NCBI RefSeq assembly: GCF_004519315.1
Contig: NZ_SOZE01000006.1
Location: forward strand, 186,001 to 250,000
Source: Mucilaginibacter psychrotolerans
Lineage (GTDB): Bacteria > Bacteroidota > Bacteroidia > Sphingobacteriales > Sphingobacteriaceae
Length of the DNA: 64,000 nucleotides
Direction: 5' to 3'
Shown: in pieces, positions 9,832 to 19,800 of the stretch
How positions within the stretch are numbered: the first letter of the stretch is position 1
Layout: each line of letters opens with the position of its first letter
Notes under the pieces: model-generated
The model's input: only the letters and a program-made list of their open reading frames with translations
Database searches by the model: none
Told to the model about the DNA's origin: nothing
Translations under genes and position numbers: made by a program

Positions 9832-10002
9832 CTTATATTCGAAATACGTAAAAGCCTATAAAGCAGCCACTAGTTGTTCACCAATGCAGCTAATGGCGTT
9901 TTTTATAAACCAATAATAAATCTACTCTTCAAAATGCAGGGCATGGGGGTTAAAAGCCATTATTGAAGGTAGCACAGTACAACCTATTTTAAACGATATG
10001 TT

Positions 10003-10851
10003 ATGACTTCAACTTTACAAAAACTACCGGTTACGCACGACTCGACTTTTTTTGCTAAAACTTTTAAATCGGCGCAATTCGATATCCCCTGGCATCATCA
10101 TACCGAATTGGAAATCATATTGATATTGGAAGGCTGTGGAAACTGTTTTGTTGGGAACTACGCGGGCAATTTTGCCGCAGGAGATGTTTTCCTGATTGGG
10201 GCTAATGTGCCGCACACGTTTACCTGCACCAATCCAGCAACCCCAACTTGTGCCGTGCTGGTGCAATTTAAAGCAGACTTTTGGGGGCGCGACTTTATTT
10301 CGCTGCCAGAAACATCTAACATCCGGAATTTGTTTGAACAGGCTAAAAGCGGCATAAAAGTAAGCGATTGCTGCAAACCTGCACTATCAGCAAAAATTAA
10401 AGAACTTGAATTTCAACGTGGATTCGAACGCATTATAACCCTGTGCTCGTGCCTTAATATCATTGCTGAGGATAATGACTGCCAGCTCCTTTCAACGGCC
10501 AATATTAACACCCTTCCCTGCCAAAAAACCGACCGGCTGGAAAAAGTATTTAAATTTACCAATAGCGAGTTTGCGCGGGTAATCACCTTAAAAGAAGTTT
10601 CGGACATAGCAGGCATGAGCATCCCCGCTTTCTGCGAATACTTCCGGAAAACCGTTAAAAAAACCTATATCGAGTTCCTGAACGAGGTGAGGCTGAGTTT
10701 TGCATGCAAACTCCTCATAGAAAGCGACATGACTATCTCGGAGATATTTTTCCAGAGCGGCTATAACACCCCGGCCAACTTCAACAGGCAGTTTTTAAAG
10801 TACAAAGGTTTATCGCCATCAAGCTTCCGCAAAAAATTCTACATCAACTAG
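10003..10851 (+). CDS. AraC-family transcriptional regulator with cupin sensor domain
   Basis: A 282-residue cytoplasmic one-component regulator. Residues about 10-140 form an AraC_binding cupin barrel, seen in IPWHHHTELEIILILEG and GDVFLIGANVPHTF. Residues about 180-280 hold the two AraC helix-turn-helix motifs, with VITLKEVSDIAGMS followed by FQSGYNTPANFNRQFLKYKG, a canonical second helix region. It is transcribed alone toward a strong hairpin terminator at 10881-10914, and stands between the SusC operon and the HTCS gene. The locus motif 171 bases upstream suggests that it is controlled with the locus or controls itself. The ligand is unknown, though a sugar is likely for this class. Confidence 0.9.
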   Translation: MTSTLQKLPVTHDSTFFAKTFKSAQFDIPWHHHTELEIILILEGCGNCFVGNYAGNFAAGDVFLIGANVPHTFTCTNPATPTCAVLVQFKADFWGRDFISLPETSNIRNLFEQAKSGIKVSDCCKPALSAKIKELEFQRGFERIITLCSCLNIIAEDNDCQLLSTANINTLPCQKTDRLEKVFKFTNSEFARVITLKEVSDIAGMSIPAFCEYFRKTVKKTYIEFLNEVRLSFACKLLIESDMTISEIFFQSGYNTPANFNRQFLKYKGLSPSSFRKKFYIN

Positions 10852-10880
10852 CAGCCAATATCAGGCACCAAACAGGCATA

Positions 10881-10914
10881 AAGGGCGATTTGGATTACCA
10901 GATCGCCCTTTTTT
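10881..10914 (+). terminator. Rho-independent terminator of the AraC gene
   Basis: A 9-bp perfect stem, AAGGGCGAT with ATCGCCCTT, is followed by a run of six T, 30 bases after the AraC stop codon. Confidence 0.88.
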
Positions 10915-10934
10915 CATTTTCCCTACGGTGGCAT

Positions 10935-10966
10935 TAAAAAAACTCCGGCAGTTTTCACCGCCGGAG
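10935..10966 (-). terminator. Rho-independent terminator of the SusC operon
   Basis: On the minus strand a CTCCGGC/GCCGGAG stem is followed by seven T, about 40 bases after the last gene of the 20045-to-11006 operon. It faces the AraC terminator. Confidence 0.85.
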
Positions 10967-11005
10967 CTAACCAATTTAACTTAACCCAATATTTACTTCA
11001 ATCTC

Positions 11006-12220
11006 TTAATTGCTTGGCAATCCATCCAGGCGCATTGCGCTAACCACCATTACGTTGGTAATGTAAAGCATCTCATCTCCGCTGTCTTCAAACGCACCGT
11101 TTATACCAAAGGGCCAAAAATGCAGGCCATCGCCATACATACCGGCGTTAGCATCGCATGTGAGAAAGCGTAGCGCAAACAATGCATTTTTACCCTGGTA
11201 AACGCCATTCTGGATAAGCACACCCCACATCCAATGCTGCCCCACACCTAAAGTATGCGCAATTTCATGTAATATGGTACCCGTACGCTGATAACTGGCA
11301 TTGGCTCCCACCCGAATAGAACCATCAAAACTGGCATCGGCAGTTGGCGTGCCCGGGCTGTAACTTACATTAAGGTGCTTAACTATGGGCGTAAAATTAT
11401 TATACAGATAAACTGCCTGGTCTAAAGATGCCTTTATCCTTTTATTAGCCGCTTTCACATCATCAGCAGCAGATGGGTCTTCGTAAAAACTGTATGTTAA
11501 ATTACCCATTTGTACCGTGGTGAATTTTACAACTGCACCATAACCAGTAATGCCCATTGCTGTGGTGGCAAAAGCCCTGTAGTAATAAATTGTGGAAGGT
11601 TTAAGATCGTTTATCCTCATTAAAAACGCACGTTCATCTTTTACGTTCAAAACCTTTCTATCACCTGCGGAGGGTATTGGGTTCTCGCTTATTAACACAC
11701 CCGATTCTTTGATGGTTGTAGCCGAATTAATACTACCTTTTACAAAAGCGATGGTGGCACCTGCAAGAGATGCGGTATCTGTAGTTACAACCGGCGCCGG
11801 TTCTGTAATGGTTTTAAAGGTAATATCGTTACTGTAAACCACTTTGCCGCCGCCGGATATAAAGCTGCGCACATGGTAGGTGGTATTATGAATTAATTTA
11901 TTAATGCTGGCCTGGAAAGTACCGTTACCATTTACGGTAGATGCCTTTGCCACGCTATCGGTAATTTGGGGGTTTGCTGTAATACCCCAACATACGCCCC
12001 TATCGGTAACAGCGCTGCCGGCCTTACCGGTTACCCTGGCATATACCACCGCATTGACTATCGTAATTTTGGATATTGAATCTACAACCACTGTTAAACT
12101 ATCCTTGGCTACAGGGCTAACAACTATCGGCGTAACAGGCTGCGCAGGACTCTCCTTTTTGGTGCAACCTGCTAAAGCAAAAATCGACCACAAGCACAGG
12201 AATTCGGCAATCTTTTTCAC
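11006..12220 (-). CDS. Lipoprotein with Fn3-like repeats and metzincin-like HExxHxxGxxH motif
   Basis: This protein of about 404 residues is the last gene of the SusC operon. A GTG start at 12220 gives a clean lipoprotein signal (MKKIAEF... LAGC); an upstream GTG at 12247 would add nine residues. Two or three beta-sandwich repeats of the kind RGVCWGIT/TYHVRSFISGG and GVLISENPIPSAGD/YYYRAFATT fill the first 250 residues and probably act as surface spacers. The C-terminal domain has ILHEIAHTLGVGQH, which fits the metzincin zinc-binding pattern HExxHxxGxxH exactly. No member of a named peptidase family is recognised. A surface metal-dependent hydrolase or a binding domain with a structural metal are both possible. 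Confidence 0.75.
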   Translation of the reverse strand: MKKIAEFLCLWSIFALAGCTKKESPAQPVTPIVVSPVAKDSLTVVVDSISKITIVNAVVYARVTGKAGSAVTDRGVCWGITANPQITDSVAKASTVNGNGTFQASINKLIHNTTYHVRSFISGGGKVVYSNDITFKTITEPAPVVTTDTASLAGATIAFVKGSINSATTIKESGVLISENPIPSAGDRKVLNVKDERAFLMRINDLKPSTIYYYRAFATTAMGITGYGAVVKFTTVQMGNLTYSFYEDPSAADDVKAANKRIKASLDQAVYLYNNFTPIVKHLNVSYSPGTPTADASFDGSIRVGANASYQRTGTILHEIAHTLGVGQHWMWGVLIQNGVYQGKNALFALRFLTCDANAGMYGDGLHFWPFGINGAFEDSGDEMLYITNVMVVSAMRLDGLPSN

Positions 12221-12325
12221 TATTGTTTTGTTAAAATATTGCGGCACAATGGCCCTATAGCGACAGAGGCATTTTTGTTATAGCAACAAAAATGCCTCCG
12301 GGCCGCTTTAGATAATACCCAATTA

Positions 12326-13573
12326 TTAGTTTCTGAACAGTTTGAGCTTAAGCACCTGAAAGTAACTTCCCGGATCACCGCTACCAACAACGTTCCCCAA
12401 AAATCCAATTGATACCACCTGCGGCGAGGTCAATACAAATTCAAAGGTTTTTGTTTCTTTAACACTTGGAGACGTTTTGCCTATTGCTGCGCCGTTAAAC
12501 AAACTGGCATACCCTAATGATGAAGTAAGATTAGCCAATACCGGGATGCCGGTGCCGCCCGCTGCTGCGATACAATATACCGTTGAATTTGCCTGTATCT
12601 CAGAATAATAGGTAAACGAAACCTGGTAGGTACCGGCAGGTAAAGCCGCCGATGTTGGCTGGTAAACTATACCGTTCACTACTGGTGTATTACCCCATGT
12701 TTCCCAGTTGATAATGCCGCCTTCGTCGGCAGAGAAGCCGCCGTTGGTACCGCCGTCTTTATTTTTTGCCGCGGCGTTAGTTATCCATGGCGCAGCAAGT
12801 ACACCCCATCGACCACCAGATGTTGCCCTTGTAAAAGGCCCGGTGTTTGACAGGTAAATGCTGGTTACTTCGGCTTTTACGCTATGATCCTGAAAATCAG
12901 TATAAAAAATATCTATAGCGGTTTTATTTGGCTTAAAAGCACTACGGTAGCTAATAGATGCACCTGCTTTATATTTTGGCAGCGATGTGCTTTGGCCAGT
13001 AACCTGCGATGTAATTAAGGTATCGTGCAGTTTATTGTTAACATCGGTGTACCTAATTTGCATAGAAAGCAAACCATCATCGGCGTTTACATCTGCCCAG
13101 TTGATCAGTGCAGAGCCATCTGCCTGTAGTTCGGCTTTGGCTATACCCCTGTTAGATAATGAAGCCTGATACTGATCGCCGTACACGGTGCCGGCCAACG
13201 TTACCGGGATAGAAATATGCCCTTCGTTATCATAAGTGCGTATCTCAAAAGTCATCACGCCTTCGGGCAGGTTTGGTACAAGCAACTTAGCGGTATCTAC
13301 GCCATTTGTACGGGTTACTGCGGTTTCTATCGAATCCAGCTTACTGTTCCAGTACACCTTGTATTTCACGATTTTAGGGTCGGATGTAAAAAGGCCTGTT
13401 AAGAGCACCCTGTTCTTACCAGAGAATATCTTTACCGAATCGAGCTTGCCAGGGTACGAGATTGCTCCGTTTGGCTCGTACTTCTTTTTGTAATCATCCA
13501 TTTTAGTGCAGGCGCCCAGCGCCGAGATTATGAGCACTAAAAGGAAGTATGGTATGTTTTTATATTGTTTCAT
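12326..13573 (-). CDS. DUF4998-type surface glycan-binding lipoprotein
   Basis: A lipoprotein of about 415 residues, started at MKQYKNIPYF because that gives a lipobox (ISALGAC); the frame is open 15 codons further into the preceding gene. The N-terminal part (MDDYKKKYEPNGAISYPGKL onward) resembles DUF4998, found next to SusD proteins. A middle region looks like a fibronectin-type fold and the C-terminal third is a lectin-like or DUF5013-like beta-sandwich (GTYQVSFTYYSEIQANSTVY). It likely binds the target glycan at the cell surface and feeds the SusCD pair. It is fourth in the 20045-to-11006 operon. The family assignment rests on recalled sequence character only. Confidence 0.75.
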   Translation of the reverse strand: MKQYKNIPYFLLVLIISALGACTKMDDYKKKYEPNGAISYPGKLDSVKIFSGKNRVLLTGLFTSDPKIVKYKVYWNSKLDSIETAVTRTNGVDTAKLLVPNLPEGVMTFEIRTYDNEGHISIPVTLAGTVYGDQYQASLSNRGIAKAELQADGSALINWADVNADDGLLSMQIRYTDVNNKLHDTLITSQVTGQSTSLPKYKAGASISYRSAFKPNKTAIDIFYTDFQDHSVKAEVTSIYLSNTGPFTRATSGGRWGVLAAPWITNAAAKNKDGGTNGGFSADEGGIINWETWGNTPVVNGIVYQPTSAALPAGTYQVSFTYYSEIQANSTVYCIAAAGGTGIPVLANLTSSLGYASLFNGAAIGKTSPSVKETKTFEFVLTSPQVVSIGFLGNVVGSGDPGSYFQVLKLKLFRN

Positions 13574-13607
13574 AATTGAAATTAAATTTAAAAATGCCGC
13601 TACACTG

Positions 13608-14813
13608 TTACTTACCAAATAACGTAAACTCGGCTATACTCATAAAGTACGACCCCGTCCAGTTACGTAAATTTCTGATCCTGATGTATCGATACGCCGG
13701 AAGCCCTGCCGGGAAATCGAAGCCCCATCCATTATGCCCATAATTGTAATCAGCAGCGGTTTCGGTGCCCGAAGCAGATCCCGATGGTTTCACTACGTTG
13801 CAAGTAATCAACTTTGTCCACGATGCATCTAAATTACCGTTAGGGTTTGGCGAATTAGAGCCCCATATTTCAAAATCGCGCGGGTTACCCCTTACATAAA
13901 ACACAGTACCAAGTTCCTGGTATGGGTAAAGTATAAAGCGGCTGAATACACGTTGCTTGCCTAAATCTAACGTTACCATTTGCGGGCTGCCTGCGCTTTC
14001 TACGGTGAAGAGACAATTTGGCCAGTATGGGTTGGCGTCACCATCAATCATTCTGGCAACAGTGTTAGAAGAATACAGGGGTGTGGCATCCTGCGGCAAC
14101 GTATAAGCCGACCAATCGAGTTTGGAGAACTGCTCCTCAAAAAACGGAGTAAGGTTTAGAAATAATGTATCAGACCTGTTCAGGAACCTATCGCGCACAA
14201 AAAAAGCATATTTCCTGTCAACAGGAGGCTGCCCTCTTACCGTTGCTGTTATAGCTGCGCTGTTGCTGTAAACATTATCCATCCCCTTAGGTTGTACAAA
14301 CTGGCCATTTTTGGCCGTATCAACCAAAGGCACTATAGCCAAATTATCTTTAGTTGGGTTATCGGCAGTGATGTTGAACCCGCCAAAAGTGGCTGTTACT
14401 TTAAGTGAATTAAATGCCAGCTCATATGGTGGCGTTAAAGGTTTTACAGTAACGCTAACCGGTGCAGAAGCTTTTTCACTGGAGTTTACCGCATATAGTT
14501 TCACCACATGCTCTTCTGTATCACCAAAGCCATCTACCGTTAAGGTATTGGAATAGCGGGATGCGATTACCTCGCGCGATTTACCCGGCGAGGTTTCATA
14601 AACCGCCCTTACATAAAACAGGTCGCCATCGGTTGGCAGGGCATAGGTTAAAACCGCCAGGCCGCTTTTATTCTCTACCTGCACATTGCTAACCACGCCG
14701 GGGGCGTTGGTATTGTTCGTAAGCGGCTTATTAAGCGTTTCCTGCTTGCAGCCAGATGCTATTACGGCTAACAGCCACATGCAAAAAGCAATTTGTAATT
14801 TCATTGATTTCAT
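13608..14813 (-). CDS. DUF4959/DUF5126/DUF5000-type surface lipoprotein
   Basis: A lipoprotein of about 401 residues. MKSMKLQIAF at 14813 is preferred over an upstream ATG at 14837 because it begins the signal peptide directly (lipobox IASGC). Three modules follow: an N-terminal Fn3-like domain (PGVVSNVQVENKSG, DUF4959 type), a second sandwich (DUF5126 type), and a discoidin-like C-terminal domain from about residue 235, with ARMIDGDANPYWPN and VTLDLGKQRVFSRFILYPY. F5/8-type domains often bind carbohydrate. It follows SusD closely and is taken as a surface glycan-binding protein of the same import complex. Confidence 0.82.
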   Translation of the reverse strand: MKSMKLQIAFCMWLLAVIASGCKQETLNKPLTNNTNAPGVVSNVQVENKSGLAVLTYALPTDGDLFYVRAVYETSPGKSREVIASRYSNTLTVDGFGDTEEHVVKLYAVNSSEKASAPVSVTVKPLTPPYELAFNSLKVTATFGGFNITADNPTKDNLAIVPLVDTAKNGQFVQPKGMDNVYSNSAAITATVRGQPPVDRKYAFFVRDRFLNRSDTLFLNLTPFFEEQFSKLDWSAYTLPQDATPLYSSNTVARMIDGDANPYWPNCLFTVESAGSPQMVTLDLGKQRVFSRFILYPYQELGTVFYVRGNPRDFEIWGSNSPNPNGNLDASWTKLITCNVVKPSGSASGTETAADYNYGHNGWGFDFPAGLPAYRYIRIRNLRNWTGSYFMSIAEFTLFGK

Positions 14814-14851
14814 GCTAATGTTTTTATTGTTAAACATTTAATTAAATACTT

Positions 14852-16825
14852 TTACCAGTTAGGGTTTTGCACCAGGTTCTGGTTCACAAGTAAATCACTC
14901 TCTTGAATTGGCCACAAGTAATCGCGCGGTATAACAAAGCGCCTGGAGTAGATAGACCGCTCCCGGTAATACAACTCCGGCGAATTTTCGCTAATTGACC
15001 AACCTGTTACGTTGTTATTGAGTTCAACACCGGCTGTTTTCCAACGCAAAAGATCCCAATAACGCTGCCCTTCAAAACAAAGCTCAACGGCACGCTCGCG
15101 CTGTATTATAGCACGCAAACCATCTTTAGTGGTGTACTTTGTTGGGTTGATGCTAAAGTTTGTCCATGAATCCTGCACGGTAGGCAAGCCGGCTCTTTCT
15201 CTCACACGGTTTAAATATTCGTAAGCAGCTGCGCCGGGGCCTTGTGCTTCGTTCAACGCTTCTGCGTAAAGCAGATACAGGTCGCCTAAACGCATCTCCG
15301 GCCATGGATAATTTAAATAAGTAACGGTTGCCCATTCATAGTGCCAGTTAAGTGCCTTTTTCATGTAGAAACCGGCAATAGGTATTGGCGACGACTGGCC
15401 AATTTCGGCACCGCGCGATTTTAACCACCAGGTGTCAACATCGGTTTTTGTTGGGCTGTTGGCCATGTACCAAACACCACGGTCAAAACCAAGATCGGCG
15501 TAGTAGCGTGGCTCCCTGTCGAAATTAAGCCTGGCGGTTGTCTCACCTTCCTTTATATAAAAACGCTCATCGTGGTTACCCACACGCAGTTTAGCTATAT
15601 TGCTAAAATCAAGTGTTTTATCTTCGTTAATAGGCACGCCATTTTTGGTGTAGAACATTTTGGCCATTTTTATGGTAGGGCCAAGCAGCGGGCGGTTTGC
15701 CGATTTTGCGGCATCAGCATTGTTAAAATCGTACTGGCCGGCACACATCGACTGGAAGAACGAGCTAAACCCAATGTTATTTACCGTTAGCCCCCAAATC
15801 AACTCGTCGTTCCATTTTTCGCTCATAGCGTTCCTGATGCTCATCTGCGTCATGGTGCTATCGCTTAGTTTAACTGTTTGCGCCGGGAACTTGTACAAAT
15901 GGATGTTTTGCGATTCACACGCATCAATCGCTGCTTTGCAAGCATCAGCAGCAACCTGCCATTTCTCGGCACTGTAAGTGGAGTTGAATAATAGTTCTCC
16001 GTCTTTATTCTTGAATGAATTATAATCGGGGTTACCGTTAAAAAGCGGACTTGCGGCAGTTACCAATAACCTTGCTTTCATACTTAAAGCAATTGGCTTG
16101 GTTAAGCGGCCCAGGTCGCTGCCCTCGTTTTGGATAGTCAGCGGCAGTTTGGAAGCTGCCAGATCATATAAGCCTGCTATATAAGCCACAACCTCATCAA
16201 CCGGGCGGCGTTTTACCCTTACGTCTTCTATAGATGCATCTATAGCCTGGTTTTTATCAATGATGGGGATAGGCCCATAGGCGCGGAATAACTGGAAATG
16301 ATAAAAGGCCTTTAAAAATTGCGCCTCGGCTATCCAGCGCTCGCGGGTATCTATATCCAGATCGCGCACCTTGGTAAGGTCGCTTACGTTTTCCAGGAAA
16401 ACGTTACAATCGCGTATGGCGCGGTAGTTTCCGGCTGCATCCCTAGTACCGTTCATAAAATTGGCAATAGGATCTGATGAGTTTTGGAACCCCCTTGGCA
16501 ACTGTAGTACGTTGGTAGACCGTATGTGGTTGGCAGGGTCTTCTACCCAAACTTCATCACCCGCCGTGAGGCCCACATTGTAAGTTGGATCGGCCCCGGT
16601 TGGCAAGTACGAGTAACAGGTAAACAGGTATTTCTCAGCCTCGGCTTTAGACACAAAGGCGTTGGCTATTGTAGAAACGTTATCCGGCACAACATCCAGA
16701 AAGGGTTTCTTGCACGATGAAACTGGCAGCACCAATATAAAAGCGCCCATTAACAAGGCGGTTGCCCCCTTTGGTGCGCTGCCTGATATGGCGAGCTTAA
16801 TTTTTTGTATATAATTAGTTTTCAT
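14852..16825 (-). CDS. SusD/RagB-family nutrient-binding lipoprotein
   Basis: A 657-residue outer-membrane lipoprotein that captures glycan at the surface and caps the SusC barrel. An unusually long N-terminal stretch precedes the lipobox (PVSSC near residue 38). The mature part shows TPR-like helices (WIAEAQFLKAFYHFQLFRAYG), the signature PWPEMRLGDLYLLYAEALNE, and the C-terminal RERAVELCFEGQRYWDLLRW with final PNW. It is 20 bases after SusC. The length is above the common 500-600 residues but within the family range for complex glycans. The ligand is inferred to be arabinan or arabinogalactan from the neighbouring enzymes. Confidence 0.95.
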   Translation of the reverse strand: MKTNYIQKIKLAISGSAPKGATALLMGAFILVLPVSSCKKPFLDVVPDNVSTIANAFVSKAEAEKYLFTCYSYLPTGADPTYNVGLTAGDEVWVEDPANHIRSTNVLQLPRGFQNSSDPIANFMNGTRDAAGNYRAIRDCNVFLENVSDLTKVRDLDIDTRERWIAEAQFLKAFYHFQLFRAYGPIPIIDKNQAIDASIEDVRVKRRPVDEVVAYIAGLYDLAASKLPLTIQNEGSDLGRLTKPIALSMKARLLVTAASPLFNGNPDYNSFKNKDGELLFNSTYSAEKWQVAADACKAAIDACESQNIHLYKFPAQTVKLSDSTMTQMSIRNAMSEKWNDELIWGLTVNNIGFSSFFQSMCAGQYDFNNADAAKSANRPLLGPTIKMAKMFYTKNGVPINEDKTLDFSNIAKLRVGNHDERFYIKEGETTARLNFDREPRYYADLGFDRGVWYMANSPTKTDVDTWWLKSRGAEIGQSSPIPIAGFYMKKALNWHYEWATVTYLNYPWPEMRLGDLYLLYAEALNEAQGPGAAAYEYLNRVRERAGLPTVQDSWTNFSINPTKYTTKDGLRAIIQRERAVELCFEGQRYWDLLRWKTAGVELNNNVTGWSISENSPELYYRERSIYSRRFVIPRDYLWPIQESDLLVNQNLVQNPNW

Positions 16826-16844
16826 ATAATTAATTTGAAAGCTT

Positions 16845-19800
16845 TTAAAATTCTACCCTTAAGCCTAAGTTAAACACACGTTGAATAGGGTACCCTAAAC
16901 CTGATGCACCCATCTCCGGATCCCAAAGCTTAAAGCTGCTAAGCGTTACCAGGTTTAGCCCGTTTACATAAATACGTGCGCTGCTTAAATGAATGTTTTT
17001 AAGGGCGTTTTTGCTGAAGTTGTAACCAATCTCTGCCGATTTAAGGCGCACGAACGAACCGTTACGCAACCACCAGGTTGATGCCTGCGTGTTATTGCCC
17101 TGTATCTGGGTGCTTAAGCGGGGATAAAATGCATAAGGGTTACGGTTATCTTCAGACCAATGGTCGTTTGCTATAGCGCTGAGCAACCCGCTTTGGTTAC
17201 CGCTGTTTAAGCCGTTTGACTGTAAGCCATTAACCAGGTAAAAAGGAGAAATATCTGCCGAGTTGATTAAGAAGGACGAACGTGCAGAACCCTGAAAGAA
17301 GGCGCTGATATCGAAGTTTTTATAGCCTACAGAAAAACCAAAGCCATAAATGATCTCAGGTACCTGTGGGTAACCAATAGGCACCACATCAGAGCTGGAT
17401 ATTTTACCATCGCCGTTCATGTCGCGGTATTTAATATCACCCGCTTTGTAATCTCCAAAGCCTTGTACCGGCGAGTTGGCCACATCCATATCGTCGATAA
17501 ACAAACGCTCGGCAACAAGGCCGTATAGCTGGCTTAAAGAGTTGCCTACGCGCGTAAGGTATTGCAGGTTATCAGGATAAACCGGCTCTTCGTTTTTAAG
17601 CAGCTTGCTTTTTGCATAAGTAAGCGTACCGCGCGATTGCACCCAGAATGAAGAGCTAACGTTCATCTTGTAATCCATAGCAACATCTACACCCTTACTT
17701 GATGATTTACCAGCATTTGATGATATATTGGCTTGTAAACCCATTGATGTAGGTATGGTAGTACGCACCAATAAAATATTATCGCGGTTTTGCTGATAAG
17801 CATCTAACGTAAGGTTAAAGTTTTTGGCTACCGTTAAATCCATACCAATATTCAGCTGGCGCGATTGCTCCCAGGTGATGTTCTGGTTTTCGTAACGGTA
17901 GGTTACTACTCCTGGCCTGCTATAAGTATAATTGGTACCGAACTGGCCGATGCTGCCATTGTTAAGGTTCACATCAGAGAGGTAAAAGAAACGGTCATTG
18001 GCCGAGCCTATCTGGTCGTTACCCACCAACCCATAGGTAAACCGGAATTTCAGGTTATCTATTGTAGACAGCAGCGGTTCAAAAAATTTCTCGTTGGAAA
18101 CCACCCAGCCCGCACCTACCGATGGGAAGAAACCAAAACGGTGGTTGGCCGCAAAACGCTCGGAGCCGTTATAACCAAAGTTAAATTCAAACAGATAGCG
18201 GTTATCGTAGCCGTAAGTTAACCTACCCGATAAGCCTTGGTTACGCGATGGTAACGACAATTGCAGCGTTTGCGCGTTGCCGGTAAGATAGTTACGCATG
18301 GTACCAATAAGCAAGCCGCTCACAGCGTGTTTTTTGGCAAACGTGCGGTTATAGTTAATAGCCGTTTCTATATAGGTAATAGAGTTAGCCACATTTGCCT
18401 GCGGGTTTTGATTATAGGTTAGATACTCGGTTGGTGTAGCACCAATGCTTCCTGTCTGCCCGTTGTTGAGCAAACTTAAACCACTAAACGCTCCGTTTGT
18501 TACGTTTGATTGGTAGTAGTATGGGCTATACTGGCGCGATACGGTGAAGTACGAATAACGGGTGGTGTAACCCATTGCCCTTGCAGATAAACCCTCGGTT
18601 ATAAAATCGAGTTTTTGGCTTAAGTTTAATTGTGCCGTTAGCGTACTGGTGTTTGAACTTTGAAAACCAGATAGCGATTGCGCGTAGGGGTTCATGTAAA
18701 GTGCGCCGCCCGGGATGATGGCATTACCAAAAAGCGGGTGCTCCACGTAAGGTAATAAACTACTTGGATAAATTGCCGGGAAAGCCACCGGGTTGCTCCA
18801 CAAAGCATTTAAAAAAGTATAGCTACCGCCACCTATTGGCCCTTGATAGCTATCAAACTGACCCTTTAAGCTTACCACCGCTTCGGTGCTTTTGGTTAGG
18901 TTTAAAGTTGTATTTGATAGTATGGAGTACGATTGCAGCTTAATATTGTTGCTGAAATTGTTGAGGCTATTTTCGGCAAGGTTACCATTATCTATATTAT
19001 AGGTCATGGCCAGGTAGTACTTGGCTTTTTCGCCACCACCGCTGGCGTTCATGTTGTACCGTTGGTTATTGGTTTTGGTTTTTATCAATTGCTTTATCCA
19101 ATTGTTGTTTGGGTACAGCAAAGGATCATCGCCCGCAGCGGTATGGTCTATCTTATTTTGCGAATAAGGTAAAACGCCCAGCGGGTTACGGGTTAATACT
19201 GCTTCGTTGGCCAGCGTCATGTAAGTAATGTTGTCTGCCAGCTGAATGTTCTTGATATTAGATGATGTGGAGTTTTCTGCACGCACGTTAAATTTAACGG
19301 TACCTGCTTCGCCTCGTTTTGTAGTTACCAGTATAACGCCGTTTGCACCGCGTGCACCGTACAATGATGATGCAGTAGCATCTTTCAATACCGAAAAACC
19401 GGCAATATCATCTGGCTGCAAGCGGGCAAGGTCGGTAGTAGACGATTCGATACCATCTATCAGTATCAGGGGATCTACCTTACCTGCACCAAAAGTGCCC
19501 ACCCCACGAATAAAGAACTGGGCATTATCTGCACCCGGCTCGCCGCTTCGCTGATAAGATATCATGCCCGGCACAACACCGGCAAGCATGGTTGTTAAGT
19601 TACTGGTAGAACCTTTGAGCTGTTTGGTGCTCACGCTGGTGATTGAACTCACCAGGCTTGCCTTTTTCTGGGTACCGTAAGCAACAATTGCTACCTCGTT
19701 CAAGTTATTTTCGCTCTCTGCCAAAACAATATCAACAATGTAGGTACCGTTGCTTAAAGCAGTATAATCTTTAAGACTTACACTCTGGGTTTGATACCCA

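Larger units (their letters stand above)
9210..10002. other. 793-base intergenic region between HTCS and AraC genes
   Basis: This AT-rich divergent region carries promoters for the HTCS gene (minus) and AraC gene (plus) and holds operator sites D and B. No convincing gene was found. A 24-codon ATG frame at 9699-9773 encodes a short basic peptide (MKKEALKMKSS start), but nothing beyond the open frame supports it. Confidence 0.6.
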
